DNA of 64,000 bases from Myxococcales bacterium (GCA_025359105.1 JANYHK010000015.1:1-64000); one strand, 5' to 3'. Positions 37,494-47,199 are shown, counted from the first letter of the stretch. The notes: generated by a model from the letters alone, not told the origin. Made by a program: numbers and translations.

Positions 37494-37499
37494 TAGACT
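37494..37499 (+). promoter_or_regulatory. -10 hexamer TAGACT for the dioxygenase gene
   Basis: TAGACT ends 9 nt before ATG 37509, predicting a 2-3 nt leader. Confidence 0.45.
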
Positions 37500-37508
37500 C
37501 CGACGGTC

Positions 37509-38306
37509 ATGGAAACCGCGCAAGAGCACGCCTCGCGGATCGCAAAGGATGGCTACTCCATCGTCGAGGACGTCTTCGACGCGGCGCTCGCCGACGCGCT
37601 CGTGGCGGACGTCGCGCGTCTCACGCGCGCGCTCGGCGAGGGGCCTGGCAAGAACCTCTTCGAAGGGTTCCACACCGTGCGCGTGTACAACCTCCTCGCG
37701 CACGGCAAGCTCTACGAGCAGATCCCGGTGCACGACCGAATCCTTCCCATCGTGGAGGAGGTCCTCGATCGCGGATGCCTCGTGTCGTCGCTCTCGTCGA
37801 TCGAGATCGGGCCGGGCGAGGCCGCTCAGCCCGTCCACGCCGACGACATGCTGATCCCGCTTCCGAAGCCGCACGTGCCCCTCGTGTGCAACACGATGTG
37901 GGCGCTCACCGACTTCACGGAGCAGAACGGGGCGACGCGCCTCTTGCCCGGCACGCACCTCGCCGCGGACAACCCCGAGCTCGGGCGCGTCTACGACGGG
38001 ACGGTGCCCGCCGTCATGCGACGGGGCAGCGTCCTCGTCTTCAACGGCAGCATCTGGCACGGCGGCGGAGCCAATCGCACGGGTGAGACCCGTCTAGGCA
38101 TCGCGATGAACTACTGCACGGGCTTTTTGCGTCAGCAAGAGAACCAGCAGCTCGGCATCCCGCGCGATGTTGCGAAGGGGTTCTCGCCGCGCCTCCGCAA
38201 GCTCGTCGGGTACGGCATCTACCGCGGTCTGCTCGGGCACATCGACAAGTGCAGTCCGGTGGATCTCCTGGACGAGGTCGCCCCGCGTCGCGTGCTCGGA
38301 GAGTGA
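37509..38306 (+). CDS. phytanoyl-CoA dioxygenase family Fe(II)/2-oxoglutarate oxygenase
   Basis: 265 residues. The Fe ligands are His110 and Asp112 (PVHADDML) and His184 (IWHGGGAN), with Arg195 placed to hold 2-oxoglutarate (TGETRLGIAMNYC). The double-stranded beta-helix region also has TRLLPGTHLAADN and RRGSVLVFNGSIW. Members hydroxylate many lipids, alkaloids and secondary metabolites, so the substrate cannot be named. The neighbours give no pathway hint. It converges with the beta-helix lipoprotein across 14 nt. Confidence 0.92.
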   Translation: METAQEHASRIAKDGYSIVEDVFDAALADALVADVARLTRALGEGPGKNLFEGFHTVRVYNLLAHGKLYEQIPVHDRILPIVEEVLDRGCLVSSLSSIEIGPGEAAQPVHADDMLIPLPKPHVPLVCNTMWALTDFTEQNGATRLLPGTHLAADNPELGRVYDGTVPAVMRRGSVLVFNGSIWHGGGANRTGETRLGIAMNYCTGFLRQQENQQLGIPRDVAKGFSPRLRKLVGYGIYRGLLGHIDKCSPVDLLDEVAPRRVLGE

Positions 38307-38320
38307 CCGGGTCGCTCGGG

Positions 38321-40186
38321 CTACTGGGCGACGACGAGCGTGGCGCCGCCGACGGTGGCGTTGCGGCCGGACGTGTCCTGCAGCGTCGTCGGCGTGACGT
38401 AAAGTCCGGTCGCGTCCGCGCCTTGCTGGGACGGGATCCAGGTGTTGCCGACCGCGAAGCCCGCGATGGGGGCTTCGAGGCGGACGGCCGAGAAGGTCGC
38501 GCCGACGTTCGTGAAGACGATGCCGCCGAGGTCGCCCGTCTTGCCGAGGTCGAGGGCGGCGACCGCCGTCCCCGCGAGAGTGATCAGGTTTCCGCCGGTG
38601 CCGCCGAACGTCGTCTTGCGCACCTTGAGGCCGTTCGCGGACGTCGCGTCGACGAGCTGCACGCCGCCAGCCCCGTTGTTCGACACGTCGCCGCCGCTGA
38701 GATCGACGGTCGCCCGCGGCGCGTAGAGCCCGTAACCCTGGTTTCCCGTGAAGGTCGTGTTCGTCGCCTTGATCGTCACGGTCGCTGCCGCGTTCAGCGG
38801 CGGAGTGGCGTTCACGAAGAGGCCGTTGCCCCCGAGCAAGCTGCCGTCGAGGTGGCTGCTGGTGAGCGTGATGGCCGGCGTCTCCGGGAGGCTCGCGTAG
38901 ACCGTGAGGACGACCGCGTGGCCACGGCTCGCCGTGATGCTCGTCGAGTCGAGCGTCAGGGACGGGGTCTGCGGCGTCTGCGTGTTCTGGCCGCCCATGG
39001 CGATGCACGAGCGATCGTAGCCGGAGGACGTGCCGAGGCCCGCGTCGTCGATGGTGACGTTCTTGAGCGTCATGTTCGCGTTGTCGTAAACGACGATCGC
39101 GTGGCCGGCGTGGTGCTTGATCGTGAGGCCGTCGACGGTCACTTTTGCCGCGCCGCGCGCGAAGACGGTGTTGGTGTTCGCGGTGACGCCGTCGACGGCG
39201 CCTCCCTTCCACGTGACGGTCGACGTGCCGTCTGCGAGCACGAGCTCGGCGATGGTCGTCGCAGGAATGTTGGTGAGCGCGTTCGTGACGCCGGTGACGT
39301 CGACGGTCGCATTCACGGAGCCGCTCGTGCTGAGCGGGTAGTCGACGTTGGAGAAGGACACCCCCGTCGCCACGAACGTCCCGGTGCCGGTGACGCTGAG
39401 GGCCGTCCCGAAATCCTGGAACGCGACGTCCTGCACGCCACCGCCGGCCGTGAAGCTGAAGACGGCGCCGGTGAACTTGACCGTCACCGTCTTGGGCGTG
39501 AGCGCGCGAACGAGGGTCGCGCTGGGGAAGGCGACGGTGAGGGTCGTCTGGTTCGTGGAGTCGTACGTGCCGGGCGCGAGGTAGATCGTCTGCCCAGCGG
39601 TGATCGTCTTTGCGGCCTTCGCGATCGTCTTGAGCGGCGAAGCCTGCGTACCCGGATTCGTGTCGAGGCCTGCCGCCGGGTCGACGAAGGAGCCGTTGGC
39701 CGGCACCGCGACGGTGATCGTCAACGGCGCACTGGTCAGCGTGACGCCGCCGGGTAGGGTGGCGGTCGCGACGTACGCGTGCGCGCCGTTCTCGAAGTAG
39801 GAGCAGGGCAGGGTCACCTGGAACGGCGCGGCGGTGGCGGTGCCGATCGCGGTGGCCCCCTCGGCGAAGGCCACGCTCGTCGGCGCGGCGCCGGTCACGG
39901 TGGCGGTGAGCGTGACGGTTCCCTGCGCGGTGACGTTGGTGCTCGACGCGGAGAGCGTCAGCGTGGCGGCGGCGTCGGGGGGCGTCGACGTGTCCTGCTC
40001 TGCATCGGGCGTGGCGGCGTCGGGGGTCGGCGGGGGGGGCGCGGGGGTCGAGTCGAACCCGCCGGCGTCCAGGGCACCCCCGTCGAACGCGGCCGCGTGC
40101 GGCGTGTCGGAGCTGGTGACGCAGGCCGCGAGGCCGAGCAGCGAGAGCGAGCCGAGCGCGAGGCGTCGAAGCATGAAGTCGCCCAT
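38321..40186 (-). CDS. right-handed beta-helix lipoprotein
   Basis: 621 residues. A lipoprotein signal (LALGSLSLLGLAACV) and a Pro/Asp linker precede an Ig-like domain (AATLTLSASSTNVTAQGTVT). A DUF1565-type start follows (FVDPAAGLDTNPGTQASPLK), then a long parallel beta-helix of repeated short strands (VTVDGLTIKHHAGHAIVVYD, LTLDSTSITASRGHAVVLTV). Such proteins bind or cut polysaccharide; no catalytic residues are evident. ATG 40186 is supported by TACTCT 7 nt upstream; ATG 40174 is the alternative. Confidence 0.88.
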   Translation of the reverse strand: MGDFMLRRLALGSLSLLGLAACVTSSDTPHAAAFDGGALDAGGFDSTPAPPPPTPDAATPDAEQDTSTPPDAAATLTLSASSTNVTAQGTVTLTATVTGAAPTSVAFAEGATAIGTATAAPFQVTLPCSYFENGAHAYVATATLPGGVTLTSAPLTITVAVPANGSFVDPAAGLDTNPGTQASPLKTIAKAAKTITAGQTIYLAPGTYDSTNQTTLTVAFPSATLVRALTPKTVTVKFTGAVFSFTAGGGVQDVAFQDFGTALSVTGTGTFVATGVSFSNVDYPLSTSGSVNATVDVTGVTNALTNIPATTIAELVLADGTSTVTWKGGAVDGVTANTNTVFARGAAKVTVDGLTIKHHAGHAIVVYDNANMTLKNVTIDDAGLGTSSGYDRSCIAMGGQNTQTPQTPSLTLDSTSITASRGHAVVLTVYASLPETPAITLTSSHLDGSLLGGNGLFVNATPPLNAAATVTIKATNTTFTGNQGYGLYAPRATVDLSGGDVSNNGAGGVQLVDATSANGLKVRKTTFGGTGGNLITLAGTAVAALDLGKTGDLGGIVFTNVGATFSAVRLEAPIAGFAVGNTWIPSQQGADATGLYVTPTTLQDTSGRNATVGGATLVVAQ

Positions 40187-40193
40187 GCCGGTC

Positions 40194-40199
40194 AGAGTA
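40194..40199 (-). promoter_or_regulatory. -10 hexamer TACTCT for the beta-helix gene
   Basis: TACTCT ends 7 nt before ATG 40186 on the minus strand and decides between two in-frame ATGs. Confidence 0.5.
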
Positions 40200-40279
40200 G
40201 TTTGGTCGCGCCGGCGGGCAATCTCCAATGTGCTTACAACTTGGCCCGCCTCGCGCCCGCGTGCTTCCTATCGGACACC

Positions 40280-41314
40280 GTGCGAGTTGCGCTGTTCGCC
40301 CTCTTCTCCGCCGTCTCGTACTTCTCCGGCGCCCCCGCGCCCGTGATCAAGGCGCCCGCCTCGATCGCGCCGCACGCCCCGCACCAGGCCGCAAAGCTGG
40401 CGCAGGAGCCCGCGAAGAAGCAGGCCGGGGCCATCTGGGGCCGCAGCGTCGGCTCGCCGACGGAGGGGCGCCTCGTCGGGGGCTCGCACCTCGACGAGAC
40501 GGCGTACCTGCGCATCGTCCCGTCGTACGCGTACGGCGACGTGCGGTGGGGCACGGGCCCGCTCGTCGGCGCCATCGATCGCGGCGCGCGCCAGGTGCGC
40601 AGGCAGTTCCCCGACGCCGTCCTCTCCGCCGGCCAGCTCAGTCGCCAGGGCGGTGGCGAGGTCGATCGCCACGCGTCGCACGAGAGCGGCCGCGACGCGG
40701 ACCTCGGCTTCTACGTGCGAAGCCAGACCGGCAAGCCGCTCCTCGCCGACCACTTCGTTCAGTTCAGGGGCGACGGCACCGCGGTCTCGTGGCCCGGCGC
40801 CTTCTTCGACGACGCGCGCAACTGGGCGCTCGTCTCGGCGCTCGTGACCGACGGCGTCGCGCACGTCACGCACCTCTTCGTCGCCACGCCGCTGCGCGCG
40901 CGCCTCCTCGCGTACGCCGAGCGCGTCGGCGCCCCTGCCCACATCCGCGTCCGCGCGAGCGAGGTGATGGCGCAGCCGCACGGTGCGCTGCCGCACGACG
41001 ATCACTTCCACGTCCGCATCGGGTGCCCGGCGAACATGCCAGGGTGCATCGAGGATCCGACCGCGAAGAAGCCGCGGTTCGCGCGCGTCCCCGTGCCCCA
41101 CGGCCGAAGCCACAGCGGCATCGGCAACGCCGCGCACGCGACCCCGAACGCGACCCCGAACGCGACCCCGAACGCGACCCCGAACGCGCCCGCGACCCCG
41201 AACGCGCCCGCGACCCCGAACGCGCCGCGGACGCCGCCGCCGGATCGCCCGGACGAGGCGCCCGCGATGCTCATCGACGACGTCGACGGCATGCTTGACC
41301 CCGAAGGACACTGA
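40280..41314 (+). CDS. mepA: penicillin-insensitive murein endopeptidase (M74/MepA)
   Basis: 344 residues. It cuts D-alanyl-meso-diaminopimelyl cross-links in peptidoglycan. The LAS-fold zinc ligands are seen as His134 and Asp141 (HASHESGRDADLGFY) and His244 (HDDHFHVRIGCP). The N-terminus is hydrophobic (VALFALFSAVSYFSG), so the enzyme is exported. The C-terminal 70 residues are a low-complexity stretch with repeated NATPNATP and NAPATP, encoded by a 12-bp repeat, and add to the usual domain. The GTG start is chosen because it opens the signal peptide. Confidence 0.93.
   Translation: MRVALFALFSAVSYFSGAPAPVIKAPASIAPHAPHQAAKLAQEPAKKQAGAIWGRSVGSPTEGRLVGGSHLDETAYLRIVPSYAYGDVRWGTGPLVGAIDRGARQVRRQFPDAVLSAGQLSRQGGGEVDRHASHESGRDADLGFYVRSQTGKPLLADHFVQFRGDGTAVSWPGAFFDDARNWALVSALVTDGVAHVTHLFVATPLRARLLAYAERVGAPAHIRVRASEVMAQPHGALPHDDHFHVRIGCPANMPGCIEDPTAKKPRFARVPVPHGRSHSGIGNAAHATPNATPNATPNATPNAPATPNAPATPNAPRTPPPDRPDEAPAMLIDDVDGMLDPEGH
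41137..41228 (+). repeat. 12/18-bp tandem repeat in mepA tail
   Basis: Units of GCGACCCCGAAC are repeated about four times and then alternate with a GCGCCC insert. They encode Asn-Ala-Thr-Pro and Asn-Ala-Pro-Ala-Thr-Pro. The GACCCC core is shared with the tracts near 12.0, 62.5 and 63.2 kb. Confidence 0.9.
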
Positions 41315-41350
41315 GCTTCTCCCGGATCCCCGCGCCGCAGGCACTTGGGG

Positions 41351-41356
41351 TAGACT
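41351..41356 (+). promoter_or_regulatory. -10 hexamer TAGACT for the AAA-TPR gene
   Basis: GGGTAGACT ends 10 nt before ATG 41367. The short stretch between (CGAAGGCGGT) also holds GAAGG, so a leader of about 4 nt is likely. Confidence 0.45.
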
Positions 41357-41366
41357 CGAAGGCGGT

Positions 41367-44063
41367 ATGGTCGATCGTCTGAGCTACGCCCCCTCGGGCT
41401 CGGCTGTCCTGGATCGCCGGGCGGTCCTCGTCGGGCGCGCCGCGGAGCTTCGTGAGCTGGAGGACGCCCTCTGGCACGTCCGCGCGACCGGCAGCGCGCG
41501 GACGGTCACCGTCCTCGGCGCCACGGGCATCGGCAAGACGCGCCTCGTCCGCGACTTCCTGATGAAGATGCGCGGAAGCCAGAAGGATACCCCGCGCGTC
41601 TTCCGCGGCTCGGCGCGCGATCAAGGTGCGGCGTACGGCGTCTTCGCCCGCGTCCTCCGCGCGCGCTTCGGGATCGTCGAGGGCATGGCCCCGGAGGCCG
41701 CGAAGGCCCAGGTGCGCACCCAGGTCGCCGCGGTGCTCGAGGACCGCAAGGTCGGCGACGTCGTCTACTTCCTCGGCCAGCTGCTCGATCTCGATTTCCA
41801 GGACTCGCCGCTCATCAAGGCCGTCCGTACCGACGCGCAGCAGATGCGGTCGCTGCGGCGCGCCATCATCAAGAACTTCTTCGAAGCCGACGCGCGCTCG
41901 AAGGGGCAGCTCACGGGTCCCCTGGTCCTCTTGTTCGACGATCTCCAGAACGCCCACGACGAGTCGCTCGATCTCCTCGGCACGCTCATCGACTCGCTCG
42001 AGGGACAGATCCTCATCATCTGCCTCGCGCGGCCGGAGATGATCGCTCGTCGCGATGGCTGGCTCAGACACGGCGGCGAACGCCACACGGTCATCGAGCT
42101 CTCGCCGCTCTCCGACGTGGAGGCCTCGACGGTGATGCGGGACCTCTTGAAGCCCTGCGGTGACGAGGAAGCGGTCGAGGATCTCATCGACGCGGCGTGC
42201 ACGCTCGCGGGCGGCAGCCCTGCGCTTCTCGAGCAGATGGTCCGCATCTTCCTCGACATGGGCGTCCTCGAGGTCAAAGACGACTTCGCGGAGGAAGAGT
42301 CGTGGACGATCCACGTCGATCGCCTCGCCAACGTGAAGCTCCCGCTGACGGTCGAGGACGCCGTGCAAGCGCGCATCTCCGCGCTCGCGCCGGCCGAGCG
42401 CGATCTCCTCGAGCGCGCAGCGGTGATGGGCGGCGTCTTCTGGCTGGGGGGCCTGCTCTCCATCCACCGGCTCGACGAGACGTCCCCCGAGATCTGGGCG
42501 GCCGGCGACACACCCGACGTCGTCCACGTGAAGGAGCTGTTGAAGGAGCTCGTCGAGCGCGACTATGTGCTGAAGCTCCCCGACAGCACGTTCGCGGGGG
42601 ACGAAGAGTACGTCTTCAAGCACAACCTCGAGCGCGAGGCGCTGCTCAAGCTCACCTCGGTCGGGACGGCGAAGCGCTTCCACCAGGCCATCGCCGACTG
42701 GCTCGCCTTCAAGGAGCACGTGCAGACGCACGAGGAGTACGTCGGCATGCTCGCGCGCCACCGCGAGAAGGCGGGGAGCGTCGTGCAGGCGGCGGTCGCG
42801 TACCTGCAGGCCGCCGACGTCGCGCGCGAGCGCTACGCGAACGCGAAGGCGGCCGAGCACTACGTGAAGGGGCTGGATCTCCTCGAGCAAGGCGCGGAGG
42901 CGGACGCCGAGCAGCGCATCCGCGCCCTCCACCACTACGGCGACGTGCTGCAGGCCCTCGGCCGCAACGAGGAGGCCCTCGCCGCCTTCCGCGACATGCT
43001 GAGCCTCGCCTTCAAGCTCGATCTCCGCGCCAAGGGCGGCGCCGCGCACTCGCGCATCGGGCGCCTGTACCGCGAGACCGGGCGCCTCGACGAAGCGTCG
43101 CGCCACCTCGAGGCCGCCCTCGCGCTCTTCGAAGGCGCGGGCGACGATCGCGGCATCGCGAGCGCGGTCGACGACGTCGGCAAGCTCTACTGGCTCCGCG
43201 GCGACTACAAGAACGCGCTCGAGTACACGCAGCGCGCGCTCACGATGCGTCGCAAGATAGGCGATCGGCGGTCGATCGCGCTCTCGCTCAACAACCTCGG
43301 GCTCGTGTACCAGGACTCGGGGCAGTTCAAGATGGCGCTCGACGCGTTCGAGCAGGCGCTGCGCATCCGCCGCGAGATCGGCGATCTGGTCGGCGTTTCC
43401 ATCTCGCTCAACAACCTCGGCACGGTCGCCCAGGATCAGCGGGACGACCGCCGCGCCCTCGAGCTCTTCGAGGAGGCGTACGACATCGCGGAGGAGACCG
43501 GCGATCGCAACCGCATCGCGCTCATCCTCACGAACCTCGGCGAGACGCACAACCGCCTCGGCAACGCGCCCAAGGCCGTCGACTTCCTGAAGAAGGCCGA
43601 GGGGCTCGCCGACGAGCTCGGCGACAAGCTAGGCCTCGCCGAAGCGGCGCGCGGGCTCGGCAAGGCGTACCTCTCGCAGCGCGAGTTCACCAAGGCACGC
43701 GAGTGCACGGCGCGCGCCGTCGACATCTTCCGCGAGATCCAGAGCAAGGTGCAGCTCGGCGTCGCGCTTCGGTCGCTCGGCGAGGTCACCGCAGCGGGTA
43801 GCGCCGGTGGCGAGGGGCTCAAGACCGCGCGCGGCTACTTGCTCCACTCGATCGTGATCTTCGAGGAGATCGGCAACGAGGTGGAGCTCTCGCGGAGCTG
43901 CCGCGCGTACTCCGAGCTCTTGCGCCATACGCCGGAGTTCCACACCGACCCGCAGCTCCAAGCCGAGGCGATCGAGTACGGCCGCCGCGCCGACGACATC
44001 TTCGCGAGGCTGAAGATCAGCTCGTTCGGCCTCGAGCCCGACGCCTTCTTCAAGCCGCGCTGA
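41367..44063 (+). CDS. large AAA-type ATPase with TPR repeats (STAND-like regulator)
   Basis: 898 residues. An N-terminal ATPase begins at about residue 20 (VLVGRAAELRELEDALW) with Walker A GATGIGKT (51-58) and Walker B LVLLFDDLQNAH (Asp191/Asp192). A winged-helix-like linker follows at about 330-420 (SALAPAERDLLERAAVMGG). The C-terminal half is a series of TPRs: HYGDVLQALGRNEEALAAF, DDVGKLYWLRGDYKNALEY, NNLGLVYQDSGQFKMALDAF, NNLGTVAQDQRDDRRALELF. This domain order is that of signal-transduction ATPases that act as ligand-gated scaffolds. No DNA-binding or effector domain is joined, so the output is unknown. Confidence 0.9.
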   Translation: MVDRLSYAPSGSAVLDRRAVLVGRAAELRELEDALWHVRATGSARTVTVLGATGIGKTRLVRDFLMKMRGSQKDTPRVFRGSARDQGAAYGVFARVLRARFGIVEGMAPEAAKAQVRTQVAAVLEDRKVGDVVYFLGQLLDLDFQDSPLIKAVRTDAQQMRSLRRAIIKNFFEADARSKGQLTGPLVLLFDDLQNAHDESLDLLGTLIDSLEGQILIICLARPEMIARRDGWLRHGGERHTVIELSPLSDVEASTVMRDLLKPCGDEEAVEDLIDAACTLAGGSPALLEQMVRIFLDMGVLEVKDDFAEEESWTIHVDRLANVKLPLTVEDAVQARISALAPAERDLLERAAVMGGVFWLGGLLSIHRLDETSPEIWAAGDTPDVVHVKELLKELVERDYVLKLPDSTFAGDEEYVFKHNLEREALLKLTSVGTAKRFHQAIADWLAFKEHVQTHEEYVGMLARHREKAGSVVQAAVAYLQAADVARERYANAKAAEHYVKGLDLLEQGAEADAEQRIRALHHYGDVLQALGRNEEALAAFRDMLSLAFKLDLRAKGGAAHSRIGRLYRETGRLDEASRHLEAALALFEGAGDDRGIASAVDDVGKLYWLRGDYKNALEYTQRALTMRRKIGDRRSIALSLNNLGLVYQDSGQFKMALDAFEQALRIRREIGDLVGVSISLNNLGTVAQDQRDDRRALELFEEAYDIAEETGDRNRIALILTNLGETHNRLGNAPKAVDFLKKAEGLADELGDKLGLAEAARGLGKAYLSQREFTKARECTARAVDIFREIQSKVQLGVALRSLGEVTAAGSAGGEGLKTARGYLLHSIVIFEEIGNEVELSRSCRAYSELLRHTPEFHTDPQLQAEAIEYGRRADDIFARLKISSFGLEPDAFFKPR

Positions 44064-44186
44064 TCGCTCGCATAGTTAGACGGTCGATTGGATCGGACGC
44101 TCACCAGGATCGGCCGTGCACCAGGTTCGTGAGACATGTCGGGGGCTTGCACCAGCCTCCGCCCTCTGCCACGTTGCCCCGTAACC

Positions 44187-46301
44187 ATGGTGACGAAAAA
44201 TTACGGCCGCAGCGTCTCGCGCAACGTCTGGCTCGGATGCGCGCTCGGCGCGGGCGCGCTCGTCGCGGTCGCGTGCGGAAGCGCGGGCAGCCCGGCGACG
44301 TTCCACGATCCCGCGGGCGCCGACAGCGGGCTACCCACCGGCGATCCGGATAGCGCGCTGTTCGGCGGTGACGGCGCGCTCCTCGGCGACGCCGACATCC
44401 CCGTCGACTCGCTCGCGTTCGATCCTCCGGAGGTCACCGTCACCGTCGACGGAAAGACGGCCAAGACCGCGAGCTACACGCTCACCGCGACGAAGGACGG
44501 CAAGGCCTTCAAGGTGACGCCGCGCTCCATCCAGTTCGATCGCCCCGATCTCGCCAAGGCGCAGATCGGCGCGCCGGTGGTGCTCACGAGCAGCGTCGAC
44601 GTCGCCGGCACCGGCGTGCTGCACGGCGTGTTCGGGGGCAAGGAGGCCACGGCGAAGCTGAACGTCGTCGTCAACCTCGTGGAGATCGGGCCCGGCACCG
44701 ATCCGCAGGGCGTGACCGATCTCGGTGGCCCCGGGCTCGGACCGGATCCCAAAGTCTCGTCGCTCCTCTACCCGTACGACCACACCGTCTTCCCGCTGGG
44801 CATGACGACGCCGCTCCTCATGTGGACCGCGCCGAGCGCCGCCGACGTCTACCGCATCCACCTCGAGCAGAAGTCGTACACGTACGACGGCTATTTCAAC
44901 GCGGCGCTCCCCGGCCAGCTCCGCGTCGCGCAGGCGACGTGGGACAAGCTCACCGCGTCGAACGGCGGCGATCCGCTGAAGCTGACCTTGTCGCGCTGGG
45001 ACGCGGCGCAGAAGAAGGCGTTCGTGTCGGCGTCGCAGAGCTGGACGCTCGCGCCGGCGAGCCTGCGGGGCGCCATCTACTACTGGACGACGAGCGCCGG
45101 CGGCCACATGTCCCGCATCCGCCCGGGCACCGGCGCGCAACCCGAGGTCCTGAACGGCGGCAAATGCATGGGCTGCCACGCGGTGAGCGCCGACGGGACG
45201 ACGCTGGTGGCGAGCGTCGAGGACGCGCCGTCGAACGACGACGTCGCCAAGAGCGGGTCGAAGCGCGCCTGGGTCTCGTTCGATCTGCCCTCCGGCACCC
45301 AGCGCGTCGCATCCACGGCGTTCTCGGGAAACGTCGCGGTGAACCCCGACGGAAAGCTCGTCGTCTATGGCGACCAGGTGCTCAAGCTCGGGGACGCGGT
45401 GACCGGCCAGCGCATCACGGGCAGCGGCCTCGAGACCTTGCCGCTCGACACCGGGATGAAGGGCTTCATGACGCCGGCGTTCTCGCCCGACGGCAAGAAG
45501 CTCGCGGCCGTCGAAGGGGCGGGGAGCTGGTACCACGATCTCATCGGCGGCAAGCTCGTCGTCGTCGACTTCGATCCCGTCGCCAAGATCTTCTCGAACC
45601 CGGTGAGCCTCGCGGCATCGTCGGCGTTCCCGGCAGCGCAGAGCGCGATCTCGTACCCGAGCTTCACGCCCGACTCCGCCGAGGTCGCCTTCCACGTCGC
45701 CGACTACCCGACGGGCTGCGACCGCCAGGGCACCTGCGGCGACGCCACTACGCAGCTCGGCTCCTTGTGGCTGCAGAGCACGTCCGGCGCCGCCGCGGTG
45801 AAGCTCGACAAGCTGAACGACTCGGCCCCGAACGCGGCCGATCACAACCTGTCGCTCGAGCCGACGTTCAACCCGGTCGAGCGCGGCGGCTACTTCTGGG
45901 TCGTGTTCACGAGCATGCGCGACTGGGGCAACAAGCTCACCGGCACGCCGAACAACGGCAAGAAGCGCCTGTGGGTCGCAGCGATCGACAAGGCCTCGGG
46001 CGCGATCGATCCGAGCCACCCGCCGTTCTTCCTCGAGGGGCAAGAAGAGGCGACGACGAACATGCGGGGCTTCTGGGCGCTCGCGGCGTGCACGCCGACG
46101 CCGGGACCCGGCGGCGGGGGAGGGCAGTGCCAGGCCGGGTTCGAGTGCTGCTCGGGCTTCTGCGACCGCGGCAGCTGCGTCGACACCGGGACGGTGGCGT
46201 GCAAGGGCGTCGGCGAGTCGTGCAAGGTCGACGGAGATTGCTGCAACGCCGGATCGGTCACGTGCGTCGGGGGCACGTGCTCGCCGATCGTCCCGAGGTG
46301 A
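44187..46301 (+). CDS. exported propeller protein with CxxCH motif and Cys-rich C-terminus
   Basis: 704 residues. A lipoprotein-like signal (GALVAVACGSAGS) is followed by a beta-sandwich region (PPEVTVTVDGKTAKTASYTL). A TolB-like/PD40 propeller spans about 200-640 (TPAFSPDGKKLAAVEGAGSW, YPSFTPDSAEVAFHVADYP). Embedded in it is GGKCMGCHAVSADG, a CxxCH heme-attachment motif (Cys327, Cys330, His331) that would bind one c-type heme. The C-terminal 60 residues hold 14 Cys in a knot-like pattern (FECCSGFCDRGSC). The glycosylase gene starts 1 nt after this stop. ATG 44187 is the best start by signal placement. Confidence 0.85.
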   Translation: MVTKNYGRSVSRNVWLGCALGAGALVAVACGSAGSPATFHDPAGADSGLPTGDPDSALFGGDGALLGDADIPVDSLAFDPPEVTVTVDGKTAKTASYTLTATKDGKAFKVTPRSIQFDRPDLAKAQIGAPVVLTSSVDVAGTGVLHGVFGGKEATAKLNVVVNLVEIGPGTDPQGVTDLGGPGLGPDPKVSSLLYPYDHTVFPLGMTTPLLMWTAPSAADVYRIHLEQKSYTYDGYFNAALPGQLRVAQATWDKLTASNGGDPLKLTLSRWDAAQKKAFVSASQSWTLAPASLRGAIYYWTTSAGGHMSRIRPGTGAQPEVLNGGKCMGCHAVSADGTTLVASVEDAPSNDDVAKSGSKRAWVSFDLPSGTQRVASTAFSGNVAVNPDGKLVVYGDQVLKLGDAVTGQRITGSGLETLPLDTGMKGFMTPAFSPDGKKLAAVEGAGSWYHDLIGGKLVVVDFDPVAKIFSNPVSLAASSAFPAAQSAISYPSFTPDSAEVAFHVADYPTGCDRQGTCGDATTQLGSLWLQSTSGAAAVKLDKLNDSAPNAADHNLSLEPTFNPVERGGYFWVVFTSMRDWGNKLTGTPNNGKKRLWVAAIDKASGAIDPSHPPFFLEGQEEATTNMRGFWALAACTPTPGPGGGGGQCQAGFECCSGFCDRGSCVDTGTVACKGVGESCKVDGDCCNAGSVTCVGGTCSPIVPR

Positions 46302-46302
46302 G

Positions 46303-47199
46303 ATGACCACGCTCCCCGTGGAGCTCCCGGTCGACCTGGGACTCACGCTGGGGCCGCTGCGGCGCGGCGCCCGCGATCCGTCGTTCGTGGCGGACGGGAG
46401 CGGCACGTGGCTCGCGATGCGGACGCCCGCCGGCGTCGCCACGCTGCGCCTCGTCGCGAGGGGCGGTCGCGTCGCAGCACGCGCGTGGGGGCCAGGGGAG
46501 GGGTGGGCGATCTCCAGCGCCACCGAGCTCGTCGGGGCGCGCGACGATCTCACGGGCTTCGCGCCGACCGGCGCGCTCGCGGAGCTGCACCGGCGATTCC
46601 CCGGGCTGCGCTTCGCGCGCACGCGGCGGGTGTTCGAGGCGCTCGTGCCGACCGTCCTGGAGCAGAAGGTGTCGGGCAAGGAGGCGCAGCTCTCGTACGT
46701 CGATCTGCTGCGGCGATGGGGTGAGCCGGCGCCAGGCCCCAAGAGCGGCCCGGACCTGGTCGCGCCGCCGTCGCCGGAGGTGGTGGGGCGCCTGCCGTAC
46801 CATGCGCTGCACGAGGTCGGCGTGGAGAAGCGGCGGGCCGACACGATCGTACGCGTCGCGCGCCGCGCCTCGCGCATGGAGGAGGCCGCGGACATGACGC
46901 CGCCCGCCGCCCGCGCGCGCCTCGAGGCCATCGTCGGGATCGGCCCGTGGACGAGCGGGATGGTCGCCCTTCACGCGCTCGGCGACGCCGACGCGGTGCC
47001 CCTCGGCGACTATCACTTGCCCAACATGGTCGCCTTCGCGTTCACCGGCCGCCCGCGCGGCGACGATCGCGAGATGCTCGAGCTCCTCGCGCCTTTCGCT
47101 CCGCACCGCGGCCGCGTCCTCCGACTCCTGCACGCAGGTGGCATCACCGCTCCCCGCTTCGGCGCGCGCCGGCCCCTTCGTCGCATCGGCCGCATGTGA
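46303..47199 (+). CDS. AlkA-like DNA-3-methyladenine glycosylase
   Basis: 298 residues. The HhH-GPD fold is shown by RLEAIVGIGPWTSGMVALHA, with the catalytic aspartate in PLGDYHLPN (Asp236). The region before it, FEALVPTVLEQKVSGKEAQ, matches the family. It removes alkylated purines in base excision repair. It starts 1 nt after the previous stop, so it may be co-transcribed with a surface protein, although the functions do not obviously connect. No iron-sulphur cluster Cys are present. Confidence 0.92.
   Translation: MTTLPVELPVDLGLTLGPLRRGARDPSFVADGSGTWLAMRTPAGVATLRLVARGGRVAARAWGPGEGWAISSATELVGARDDLTGFAPTGALAELHRRFPGLRFARTRRVFEALVPTVLEQKVSGKEAQLSYVDLLRRWGEPAPGPKSGPDLVAPPSPEVVGRLPYHALHEVGVEKRRADTIVRVARRASRMEEAADMTPPAARARLEAIVGIGPWTSGMVALHALGDADAVPLGDYHLPNMVAFAFTGRPRGDDREMLELLAPFAPHRGRVLRLLHAGGITAPRFGARRPLRRIGRM

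Noticed and set aside
41367-44063. AAA-TPR protein as part of an antiphage STAND system
   Set aside because: It has no nuclease, protease or membrane effector domain and no defence-gene neighbours; the regulator reading is simpler.
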